This document shows, piece after piece, positions 6,814-12,308 of a stretch of DNA of 12,308 nt. The position numbers and the translations under genes were made by a program. The DNA lies in the NCBI GenBank assembly GCA_016929355.1, contig JAFGJA010000098.1:1-12308 (forward strand), written 5' to 3'. Under the pieces are notes generated by a model that had not been told where the DNA came from, made no database searches, and worked only from the letters and a program-made list of their open reading frames with translations. This stretch comes from Anaerolineae bacterium (GTDB taxonomy: Bacteria; Chloroflexota; Anaerolineae; Aggregatilineales; Aggregatilineaceae). Positions within the stretch are counted from its first letter, which is position 1. Each line of letters starts with the position of its first letter.

Positions 6814-7848
6814 CTACGACAGCGCGGCGGCTTCTTCGTTCTTGCGCTTACGCTTCGCTTCGCGGTTCACAAACGGAATTTCGCCCTTTTCCCAGGATAC
6901 CAGGAGCGGGACTGCATTGAAGATCGACGAATACGTACCGCTCATCAAGCCAATGAGCATGATCCCGATGAACTGGCGGATTGTATCACCGCCAAAGAGC
7001 AGAATCGCAAACATGACAAAGATCGCATTGATCTGCGTGGCAAGTGAACGGTGGACCGTTTCCAGTACGCTGCGATTGACGATCACTTCGTAGTCTTCGC
7101 CGCGATACTTGGGCGTGTTTTCGCGGATACGGTCAAACACCACAATCGAGTCTTGTACCGAGTACCCAACCACAGTCAGGATTGCCGTTAGGAACAGCGC
7201 GTCAGCTTCCCAACCGAAAAGAATACCCAGAATCGCCATAATGCCCATTGTGACCAGAATGTCGTGGAACATGGCGATAATGGCGCACGCGCCATAACGG
7301 ATGGGATTCGGCACCTTGCGGAAGGCGAAGATGATGAACATCAAAATGATCGCGGCTACGACCAGCGTTGCGATCACGGCGGAACGGGTGACTTCTTCAC
7401 CGACAGTGGCCGAAACACTGCTGGTGGTGATAGCAGCTTCGCGCGAAGGGTCTTCTTCGACGGGCTGCGGTGACCAGAAGTCGCCCAGGCGATCCGGGTC
7501 TTGCATGAACGTTTTCAGTTCGTCAATATTTTCGGTATCTTCGAAACGTAACTGCCACCGGCTGCCAGCCGCCTCGACCGCATATTCAACATCATCGGTC
7601 GAGATGGGTTCGAGTTCCTGGACAACGGTATCGTTAAGTCCAAATTCGGCCAGTGTGTCACGCACGGTTTGCTCGTCTACAGCATTCACCAACGAGATTT
7701 CCATCAGCGTACCGCCGGTAAAGTCAATGCTCAGACGGACTGGGCTGCCATACTCGATAGTCGAGTAGATCATGGCGAGTATACCCGGTACGATGACGAT
7801 AGCTGAGAGCAGGAAATAGAGATGGCGGCGTTGTGCGAAGTTATACAT
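6814..7848 (-). CDS. secF: protein translocase accessory subunit SecF
   Basis: SecF works with SecD in the membrane and uses the proton gradient to help pull proteins through SecYEG on the outer side. The 344-residue protein shows TM1 (about 11-28), the conserved DFTGG (42-46) at the start of the extracytoplasmic loop, then five more hydrophobic segments (about 156-175, 185-205, 212-230, 270-288, 292-312) and the signature GYSVQDSIVVFDRIREN (228-244). It ends in a basic tail. It starts 18 nt after the secD stop with AGAGG 7 nt before its ATG, so the two genes form one operon. Length and motifs are ordinary for an unfused SecF. Confidence 0.96.
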   Translation of the reverse strand: MYNFAQRRHLYFLLSAIVIVPGILAMIYSTIEYGSPVRLSIDFTGGTLMEISLVNAVDEQTVRDTLAEFGLNDTVVQELEPISTDDVEYAVEAAGSRWQLRFEDTENIDELKTFMQDPDRLGDFWSPQPVEEDPSREAAITTSSVSATVGEEVTRSAVIATLVVAAIILMFIIFAFRKVPNPIRYGACAIIAMFHDILVTMGIMAILGILFGWEADALFLTAILTVVGYSVQDSIVVFDRIRENTPKYRGEDYEVIVNRSVLETVHRSLATQINAIFVMFAILLFGGDTIRQFIGIMLIGLMSGTYSSIFNAVPLLVSWEKGEIPFVNREAKRKRKNEEAAALS

Positions 7849-7866
7849 AATTTTTCCTCTTCTCCG

Positions 7867-9321
7867 TTAGACGCCTAACAGGTTGCGATTGGTGCGCAGC
7901 GCGTCGCCCGCGACCAGCACAATGGTGTGCAAAAAGGTGCGAGTGACAATCACGGCGGTAAACAGGTTGATGATCAATCCCAGACCGAGAGTGATCGCAA
8001 ACCCTTGCACCGCGCTGGCCCCAAATTGACGACCAAACCACCACAGGATCAACGCAATAATGATCGTCGAGATGTTCGAGTCGCGGATGGAAGTCCAGGC
8101 GCGTTCAAAACCGGCTTCAATCGCGCGATCCATCGAGCGTCCGGCACGGAGTTCTTCTTTCATACGCTCAAAGATGAGAATATTACCGTCAACCGCCGTC
8201 CCGATAGAGATCAGGAACCCGGCAATTGCGGGTAGGCTGAGGGTGACAGGAATAAACTTATAGAGCGCGAAGTTGATCACAATAAACATCAATAACGCAA
8301 GATCAGCCGCAAGGCCGGGAACGCGGTAGTAAACGAGCATAAAGAACAGCACCGTTGCTACACCGATGATGCCTGCCCGGATCGAACGATCTACCGAAAT
8401 TTTACCGAGCGAGGGGCCGATAGTGTCGAAAGCGATGATTTCGAGCGGGACGGGCAGCGCACCGTATTTCAACTGCGCGGCGAGGATGTTGGCTTCGTCG
8501 CGCGTGAAACTGCCGGTAATGATACCCCCGTCCATCGTGCCGGCACGGGCGGCTTCAGACAAACCGGATTGAATGGTCGGCGCAGATAACAAGCGCCCAT
8601 CAAGGACGATCGCCATTGCTGAATTGGCATGAGCACCGACAAAATCGATAAAATTATCCACTCTGTCGCCATTGTCCTTCAAAACGAAGTTGACCGAGTA
8701 TTCTGTGCCGAATTGATTTTGCAGGTATGGCGCGGCATCTTCCAGGCCAGCGCCGGTCATGATGGTCTGGAAGGGTTGGCCGTTATTGAGGACGGCGGAT
8801 TCATCGGGATCAGCGAGTGTTTCACCGGCGCAGGTGTATTCGTCATACGCTTTAGGTGTTTCACCTTCGAGCAAACGCGATTCGGCTAGCGCAACCTGAT
8901 CGGTAGTCAGGACACAGGCCCCTTCAGGAATTGATCCGGCGGTGACGCTGGAAAAGTCTACGAATTCGAGCAAGCCTGTCGACTTGATGGATTCGAAAGC
9001 GACGGCCTGTTCCTTAACGCCAGGTAGTTCCACGATGATCCGATCACTACCCTGCTGCTGGACAACGGCATCAGAAACTCCGAGACCATTTACACGCCGT
9101 TCAACATTGCTGACAGCCTGCTCCATCGTCGAGTCATTAAAATTTGTGCCCGGCACGACGCGCAACAGAACGCGCGAGCCACCTTGCAGGTCTAGACCTT
9201 GAACGACTTTAACGTCTTGATCTATGCCTAAAAAATTGATGTGGGGGTCAGTGGCGCTCATCCAGATGGTGAGCGCGGCAATGACCAGAATAATCACAAG
9301 CCAGAGGCGGTACCCTCTCAT
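7867..9321 (-). CDS. secD: protein translocase accessory subunit SecD
   Basis: Partner of SecF and first gene of the operon. It has 484 residues with TM1 (about 5-22), GLDLQGG (42-48), the P1 head with the NVERRVNGLG segment (72-81), a second loop part ending near 310, then five membrane segments containing the conserved GTAVDGNILIFERMKEE (374-390; D378 in the proton path). I chose the ATG at 9321: AGAGGA lies 9 nt upstream, inside the codons of the longer reading that begins with TTG at 9339. The only two cysteines, C136 and C164, both fall in the extracytoplasmic loop and could form a disulfide. There is no yajC beside it. A sigma70-type promoter is visible upstream. Confidence 0.96.
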   Translation of the reverse strand: MRGYRLWLVIILVIAALTIWMSATDPHINFLGIDQDVKVVQGLDLQGGSRVLLRVVPGTNFNDSTMEQAVSNVERRVNGLGVSDAVVQQQGSDRIIVELPGVKEQAVAFESIKSTGLLEFVDFSSVTAGSIPEGACVLTTDQVALAESRLLEGETPKAYDEYTCAGETLADPDESAVLNNGQPFQTIMTGAGLEDAAPYLQNQFGTEYSVNFVLKDNGDRVDNFIDFVGAHANSAMAIVLDGRLLSAPTIQSGLSEAARAGTMDGGIITGSFTRDEANILAAQLKYGALPVPLEIIAFDTIGPSLGKISVDRSIRAGIIGVATVLFFMLVYYRVPGLAADLALLMFIVINFALYKFIPVTLSLPAIAGFLISIGTAVDGNILIFERMKEELRAGRSMDRAIEAGFERAWTSIRDSNISTIIIALILWWFGRQFGASAVQGFAITLGLGLIINLFTAVIVTRTFLHTIVLVAGDALRTNRNLLGV

Positions 9322-9385
9322 ATGTTTTTGTCCTCTCAAATGACATTTTTACCCTAGTGGGGTTGAACTCGTTGCAAACCCAGCC

Positions 9386-9415
9386 ATGATAACGCGGAGA
9401 GGGCGTAAATGGCAA
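9386..9415 (-). promoter_or_regulatory. sigma70-type promoter of secD-secF
   Basis: On the minus strand, TTGCCA (plus-strand 9410-9415), 18 bp, TATCAT (9386-9391): five of six matches in each box. Transcription would start near 9378, leaving a leader of about 57 nt. Confidence 0.62.
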
Positions 9416-9439
9416 GGGGATTTTTTATGACTCGTCAAA

Positions 9440-9463
9440 GTGGGCACAATTACGCGCGCCCAC
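9440..9463 (-). terminator. possible hairpin after the HD-domain gene
   Basis: GTGGGC and GCCCAC (6-bp stem, 12-nt loop) lie 15 bases beyond the HD gene's stop codon. On the minus strand only CTTTG follows, so termination would be weak or factor-assisted. Confidence 0.33.
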
Positions 9464-9477
9464 CTGTGTTGATCGTG

Positions 9478-10068
9478 TTATCCAGCCGAACTTTCCCCGG
9501 CGAGGCCGAGTTCTTCGGCAATTTCTTTCATGGCGGCCAGTACGCGCGGGACGTGTTCTTCCCATAAATCAATGCCGAGTGCATGGGCGGCTTCTTCGAT
9601 TTCTTCACGATGGATGGCGGCGGCAAAGCTGCGATCTTTCCACTTGTTTTTCACCGATTTGATTTTGGTGATGTCTCGAATGTCTTTGGAGGGGCGGACC
9701 AGGGCAACGGCGGTCAGGAAGCCGGTCAGCTCATCTACGGCCACCAGTGATTTCTGCATCAGTGTGGTGGGTTCGACGCCGGTGCGTTCGGAGGCGTGGG
9801 CGGCGATGGCGTCAATAATGTCCTGATCAACGCCTTTTTCCTTGAGGATGCGCAGGCCAGTAAAAGGATGTCCATCCTCTTTGGTCATGTCGGGGTATTT
9901 TTCATAATCGAAATCGTGGATTAGCCCGGCTACACCCCATTTTTCAACATCTTCCTCGAAATGTTGGGCATAGGCGCGCATGGCGGCTTCAACGGCTTGC
10001 ATGTGGTGGCGCAGACTTTCGGATGCGGTCCATTCGGTAACTAACGTCCAGGCTTCGTCGCGGTTCAC
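9478..10068 (-). CDS. HD-domain metal-dependent phosphohydrolase-like protein
   Basis: 196 residues. The HD fold is visible as SLRHHMQAVE (H21/H22), the HD pair itself in LIHDFDYE (H51-D52), further histidines H67 and H91, and the distal Asp in AVDELTG (D112). These are the metal ligands expected of HD hydrolases that act on phosphorylated small molecules or nucleotides. It has no signal peptide, membrane segment or second domain, so it looks like the small cytoplasmic single-domain type; the substrate is unknown. The start is GTG at 10068, supported by AAGGAG (plus-strand 10078-10083) 9 nt upstream. It lies downstream of the OsmC gene on the same strand but 188 bp away behind a hairpin, so it is probably a separate unit. 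A TATACT box (plus-strand 10142-10147) without a good -35 is the only promoter hint. Confidence 0.85.
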   Translation of the reverse strand: MNRDEAWTLVTEWTASESLRHHMQAVEAAMRAYAQHFEEDVEKWGVAGLIHDFDYEKYPDMTKEDGHPFTGLRILKEKGVDQDIIDAIAAHASERTGVEPTTLMQKSLVAVDELTGFLTAVALVRPSKDIRDITKIKSVKNKWKDRSFAAAIHREEIEEAAHALGIDLWEEHVPRVLAAMKEIAEELGLAGESSAG

Positions 10069-10090
10069 TGATCGTAACTCCTTTAGATTT

Positions 10091-10118
10091 CACCACTGAG
10101 ACACAAAGTACACAGAGT
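10091..10118. repeat. 'CAC-x-GAGACAC' short-period intergenic repeat fragment
   Basis: Three loosely repeating units of 8-9 bases (CACTGAGA, CACAAAGTA, CACAGAGTT) follow one another just upstream of the HD gene's ribosome binding site. The phrase resembles dispersed 'CACNGAGNCACNGAG'-type repeats that I recall from various environmental bacterial genomes; that link is from memory only. It looks like a degraded remnant. Confidence 0.45.
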
Positions 10119-10186
10119 TTCGAAGATTAAAGGCAGAGAAAAGTATATCTAGCGGCGGAGGTTTTAACACTGCGGGGATGGGAATG

Positions 10187-10228
10187 CAAATCGGGGCGCT
10201 GCGGATGGTATCCCGACCAGTGCCCCGA
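10187..10228 (-). terminator. probable terminator of the OsmC gene
   Basis: An 11-position stem, TCGGGGCGCTG (10191-10201) with CAGTGCCCCGA (10218-10228), with one imperfect pair and a 16-nt loop. On the minus strand it is followed by TTTGC, a short U-tract. It starts 28 bases after the OsmC stop codon. Confidence 0.5.
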
Positions 10229-10256
10229 CGATAAGTGCTTATTTTGTTTGTTGTGT

Positions 10257-10697
10257 TTATGCTTCGGCGTCGTCCGCTTCGATAATTTCGCTGGTGTAGT
10301 GAATGGTGGCGGTGTGACGCAGCGTGGCCGCAGCGCCGCAATACTTATCGCGCGAAAGCTCGATGGCGCGATCCACCGCTTTTTGATCGATATTGTGGCC
10401 GGTCAAGATGAATTTCACCCAGATTTCGGTCCAAACTTTGGGATGTTCGTCGGCGCGGACACCCTCAACCTGGACCTCAAAGGCGGTCACATCTTGCTTT
10501 TTTTTGCGGAGAATGCTGATCACATCCATGGCCGTGCAGCCGCCGAGCGAGGTGAGCAGGAGCGACATGGGGCTGATCCCGGCATCGTGCCCGCCAGCTT
10601 CCTTTTTTGCATCAAGCGGAACGGTATAGCCATTGTCGTACCCGGTGAAGATCATCTCGTCACGCAGAATGACGGTGGAACGCTTTTTTTCAGACAT
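10257..10697 (-). CDS. OsmC-family protein (thiol peroxidase-like)
   Basis: OsmC/Ohr-fold proteins reduce peroxides with two conserved cysteines; the YhfA-like branch is less well defined. This 146-residue protein has both cysteines in the right settings: C54 in SLGGCTAMDV at the start of the central helix and C120 in DKYCGAAATLR. Length is normal for the family. GAGG lies 7 nt before the ATG. Upstream, on the minus strand, is an ECF-type promoter motif (10732-10761) that mirrors the one of the divergent sigma factor gene, so it is probably part of that sigma factor's regulon; this assignment is inference from the motif. It could be an Ohr-type organic hydroperoxide reductase, but the sequence looks more like the general OsmC/YhfA group. 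Confidence 0.9.
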   Translation of the reverse strand: MSEKKRSTVILRDEMIFTGYDNGYTVPLDAKKEAGGHDAGISPMSLLLTSLGGCTAMDVISILRKKKQDVTAFEVQVEGVRADEHPKVWTEIWVKFILTGHNIDQKAVDRAIELSRDKYCGAAATLRHTATIHYTSEIIEADDAEA

Positions 10698-10731
10698 GGG
10701 TTACCTCAGTGTGCTAATCAAAGTACAAATT

Positions 10732-10761
10732 TTAGATGCGTCGTGTGAGAAAATCGTTGCA
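10732..10761 (-). promoter_or_regulatory. predicted ECF-type promoter toward osmC
   Basis: Minus strand: TGCAAC (plus-strand 10756-10761), 16 bp, GCATCTAA (10732-10739). The pattern (AAC in the -35, CTAA in the -10, 15-16 bp apart) is that of ECF sigma promoters. It is a mirror image of the promoter at 10772-10800, and the two -35 boxes are only 10 bp apart. The predicted leader is about 30 nt. Confidence 0.65.
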
Positions 10762-10771
10762 GCCTCAAGCG

Positions 10772-10800
10772 TGCAACCTGCGATATAGTGCTGCATCTAA
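10772..10800 (+). promoter_or_regulatory. predicted ECF-type autoregulatory promoter of the sigma factor gene
   Basis: TGCAAC (10772-10777), 15 bp, GCATCTAA (10793-10800). Both boxes are identical to those of the divergent osmC copy. The leader to the ATG at 10893 would be about 86 nt. It fits the common positive autoregulation of ECF sigma factors. Confidence 0.65.
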
Positions 10801-10822
10801 TACTATACCTATGATCACTGCT

Positions 10823-10851
10823 TTGGGTTAAGCGCCAGGTTGCGTTATGAT
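10823..10851 (+). promoter_or_regulatory. second, sigma70-type promoter of the sigma factor gene
   Basis: TTGGGT (10823-10828), 17 bp, TATGAT (10846-10851). It would give a leader of about 35 nt and could supply basal sigma factor. An 8-bp inverted repeat (GCAACCTG at 10773-10780, CAGGTTGC at 10836-10843) links its spacer to the -35 box of the ECF-type promoter. Confidence 0.5.
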
Positions 10852-10892
10852 CGGGGCCATGTGTTATCAGTGGTATCTGAAAAAGAGTGATC

Positions 10893-11504
10893 ATGTCAAA
10901 TTTAGACGATCAAGCATTGGTCGAGCGACTGCAAGCCGGGGACCAGTTTGCTTATGCAGAATTGGTCGAGCAACACGCGGGGCAAGTGTACCGTTTGGCG
11001 CTGCGTATGATGGGTAATGAGGCTGATGCTGAAGATGTGTTGCAGGAAACGTTTCTAAGCGCGTTTAAGGCGATAGATCGTTTCGAAGGGCGATCCAGTT
11101 TGAGCACATGGTTGTACCGGATCGCTAACAATGCGGCGTTAATGCGGTTACGGCGCAACGAACCGGATCAAGTTTCGATTGATGAACCTGTTGAACGGGA
11201 CGATGGCGATGTGATGCCGCGCCAGTTTTTCGATTTTTGCTGTTTGCCCGAAGATGATTTGATGCGGGACGAGGCACGCGCCGAAATGCAGCGTGCGGTT
11301 GATGAGTTGACTCCCACATTGCGCAGTGTGTTTATCATGCGCGACATTGAAGGGCTTTCGACGCAAGAAACAGCAGAGGCGCTTGATCTGTCGGTTTCGG
11401 CGGTGAAAAGTCGGTTGATGCGCGCGCGGTTGAAATTACGCGAACAATTGAGCGCTTATTTTGCGCAAGGGCCAGTGATTCCAGAAGCGAGGGCGTCGTC
11501 ATGA
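10893..11504 (+). CDS. ECF-type (RpoE-like) RNA polymerase sigma factor
   Basis: 203 residues with only sigma regions 2 and 4. Region 2 (about 10-90) includes the GNEADAEDVLQETFLSAFKAI-like core (41-61) and FEGRSSLSTWLYRIANN (64-80). Region 4 (about 133-187) has ELTPTLRSVFIMRDIEGLS and the helix-turn-helix ending VKSRLMRARLKLRE. The acidic linker (90-130) contains adjacent cysteines, C116-C117, the protein's only ones. The ATG at 10893 is preferred over an in-frame GTG at 10887 because AAAGAG ends 5 nt before it. The stop overlaps the anti-sigma start (ATGA), so the two are translationally coupled. Two promoters lie upstream: a predicted self-recognised ECF type and a sigma70 type. Target genes predicted from matching motifs are osmC and the glutaredoxin. 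Confidence 0.95.
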   Translation: MSNLDDQALVERLQAGDQFAYAELVEQHAGQVYRLALRMMGNEADAEDVLQETFLSAFKAIDRFEGRSSLSTWLYRIANNAALMRLRRNEPDQVSIDEPVERDDGDVMPRQFFDFCCLPEDDLMRDEARAEMQRAVDELTPTLRSVFIMRDIEGLSTQETAEALDLSVSAVKSRLMRARLKLREQLSAYFAQGPVIPEARASS

Positions 11505-11803
11505 GCAGCACCGATAACGTAGAACCGCACGAACACAAACATGATCATAAATCCGGCGGGTGTTACCCTTTGGAATACATCTCGGATTATGTTGATGGCG
11601 AGTTAGCTGATGAATTATGCCGGGAACTTGAAGCGCACATGGAGCATTGTGAGAACTGCCGGGTGGTGGTGAATACGATGACCAAAACGATCATGCTGTA
11701 CCACCAACTGCCTGCGCCCGAAATGCCCGATGCGGTCAAGGAACGACTGTACAAAGTGCTGAATCTGGCTGATCTGCATCCGAAGGAAAATGGGGCAGAG
11801 TAG
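11501..11803 (+). CDS. zinc-binding anti-sigma factor (ZAS / zf-HC2 type), soluble
   Basis: The partner and inhibitor of the preceding sigma factor. Its 100 residues contain the ZAS signature H-x3-C-x2-C (H46, C50, C53), and C21 lies 25 residues ahead, close to the spacing of the zinc ligands in the disulfide-sensing anti-sigma RsrA (C11, H37, C41, C44). One extra cysteine, C40, and a His-rich N-terminus (H10, H12, H14, H16) are also present. There is no membrane segment, so it should sense the cytoplasm. Oxidation or metal loss at the zinc site would release the sigma factor; this mechanism is known for RsrA and inferred here. The gene overlaps the sigma gene by 4 nt, which keeps the two proteins in step. 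Family assignment is firm, the signal is not. Confidence 0.9.
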   Translation: MSSTDNVEPHEHKHDHKSGGCYPLEYISDYVDGELADELCRELEAHMEHCENCRVVVNTMTKTIMLYHQLPAPEMPDAVKERLYKVLNLADLHPKENGAE

Positions 11804-11805
11804 GG

Positions 11806-11834
11806 TGAAACCTTTAGCCGGATCGTGCATCTAA
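11806..11834 (+). promoter_or_regulatory. predicted ECF-type promoter of the glutaredoxin gene
   Basis: TGAAAC (11806-11811), 15 bp, GCATCTAA (11827-11834), starting two bases after the anti-sigma stop codon. The -10 is identical to the two copies in the osmC-sigma region, and the -35 differs at one base. The predicted leader is about 45 nt. Confidence 0.62.
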
Positions 11835-11884
11835 GTATGGGTATGCAACTTTGAAACTAACACGATATGTTGTGAGGTGTGATG

Positions 11885-12148
11885 ATGGCGACTAAAGATA
11901 AGCCCAAAAAGAAAAAGCAGCGCGTGATTGTCTTTTCGACGCCGACGTGTACTTATTGCAACCGGGCCAAGCAGTATTTCCGGCAGCAGGGTGTACATTT
12001 CCGTGATGTGGATGTGAGTAAAGACCCCGCCGCCGCGCGGGATATGGTGCGCAAGAGTGGTCAGCAGGGTGTGCCCGTGATCGATATTAACGGCAAGATC
12101 ATTGTGGGCTTCAACAAGCCGGAGATTGATAAACTACTGGAACTGTAG
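11885..12148 (+). CDS. glutaredoxin-like protein, YruB/NrdH-like family
   Basis: A small thioredoxin-fold redox protein of 87 residues. The active site is C22-T-Y-C25 in STPTCTYCNRAK, the cis-Pro is P64 in GVPVIDING, and the tail IIVGFNKPEIDKLL is typical of the GlrX_YruB subgroup. It should reduce protein disulfides or mixed disulfides in the cytoplasm. A Lys-rich N-terminus (KDKPKKKKQR) precedes the fold. I chose the third of three stacked starts (GTG 11879, ATG 11882, ATG 11885) because GAGGTG (11874-11879) then sits 5 nt upstream. It follows the anti-sigma gene by 81 bp and has its own predicted ECF-type promoter, so it is probably an output of the sigma/anti-sigma pair. Confidence 0.92.
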   Translation: MATKDKPKKKKQRVIVFSTPTCTYCNRAKQYFRQQGVHFRDVDVSKDPAAARDMVRKSGQQGVPVIDINGKIIVGFNKPEIDKLLEL

Positions 12149-12175
12149 CGCGCACAGCGTTATCGGAGAAGAAGA

Positions 12176-12228
12176 GTAGGGGCGACTTTGCAAAGTCGCC
12201 CTGGGAGGGTTTGCAAACCCACCCCTAC
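12176..12228. repeat. cloverleaf-like palindromic intergenic repeat
   Basis: An outer stem GTAGGGG (12176-12182) / CCCCTAC (12222-12228) encloses two self-complementary palindromes: GGGCGACTTTG/CAAAGTCGCCC (12180-12201, sharing three bases with the outer stem) and GGGTTTG/CAAACCC (12207-12220). Both centres read TTTGCAAA. Such 'GTAGGGG...CCCCTAC' elements are, as I recall, dispersed in Chloroflexota and cyanobacterial genomes. It lies 27 bp after the glutaredoxin gene. No U-tract follows, so it is not a standard terminator. The remaining bases to 12308 show nothing I can name. Confidence 0.75.
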
Positions 12229-12308
12229 GAAAATCAGGTTCACCAACAATATCACAGGGGTATAGGACGGGTGAGCAAAATTAGGGCGTGTAGGTTTCGG
12301 TGGGCAAA

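Noticed and set aside
9322..9339. Longer SecD reading from TTG 9339
   Set aside because: Its first codons are the ribosome binding site for the ATG at 9321, and SecD normally begins just before the first membrane segment.
9440..9463. Operator for secDF in the GTGGGC/GCCCAC inverted repeat
   Set aside because: It lies upstream of the secD promoter but right after the HD gene stop; a weak terminator is the simpler reading.
11844..11866. TGCAAC downstream of the glutaredoxin -10, as a second ECF-type -35
   Set aside because: No CTAA-like -10 lies 15-16 bp further on.
12281..12307. Possible last eight codons (LPTETYTP then stop) of a minus-strand gene entering from the right edge
   Set aside because: Far too short to tell from chance, although the Thr/Pro-rich ending is plausible; the next bases to the right would settle it.

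Overview
The window reads as a single bacterial chromosome segment of moderate GC, most likely from the Chloroflexota (Anaerolineae-like). This is inferred from the gene mix: an F420-type luciferase-like oxidoreductase, a receiver domain fused to a CpaE/MinD-like ATPase, a YruB-type glutaredoxin, unfused SecD and SecF, and a stem-loop intergenic repeat of the 'GTAGGGG...CCCCTAC' kind. No single marker proves it. There are no phage, transposase, tRNA, rRNA or CRISPR signals, and genes fill almost everything.

Layout. 1-797 (minus): a sirtuin, cut by the window edge at its C-terminus. 941-2077 (minus): receiver-CpaE fusion. Divergent from it at 2241-3752 (plus): a soluble GAF-PAS histidine kinase with a strong extended -10 promoter and a textbook terminator. 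3831-5786 (plus): endonuclease-type MutL. 5889-6752 (plus): LLM-class oxidoreductase. It converges on secF (6814-7848, minus) across a shared hairpin. secD (7867-9321, minus) lies upstream of secF in the same operon. 9478-10068 (minus): HD-domain hydrolase. 10257-10697 (minus): OsmC-family protein. 10893-11504 (plus): ECF sigma factor, overlapping by ATGA a zinc-binding anti-sigma factor (11501-11803). 11885-12148 (plus): glutaredoxin-like protein, followed by a folded repeat.

The most interesting part is the right end. The intergenic DNA carries three copies of one two-part motif, TGMAAC - 15 or 16 nt - GCATCTAA. It has the shape of an ECF promoter (-35 with AAC, -10 with CTAA). One copy points at osmC, one at the sigma gene itself, and one at the glutaredoxin gene. 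The anti-sigma has a ZAS-type zinc site (C21, H46, C50, C53) plus an extra cysteine and a His-rich N-terminus. Together this suggests a compact, self-regulated redox-stress circuit of the SigR/RsrA kind: sensor (anti-sigma), regulator (sigma), and outputs (a thiol peroxidase-like OsmC and a glutaredoxin), all within 1.9 kb. The left half offers a second regulatory unit, a probable two-component pair whose output is a MinD/CpaE-like ATPase. GATC is clearly over-represented across the window, most strongly in mutL. All counts and alignments here were done by eye.
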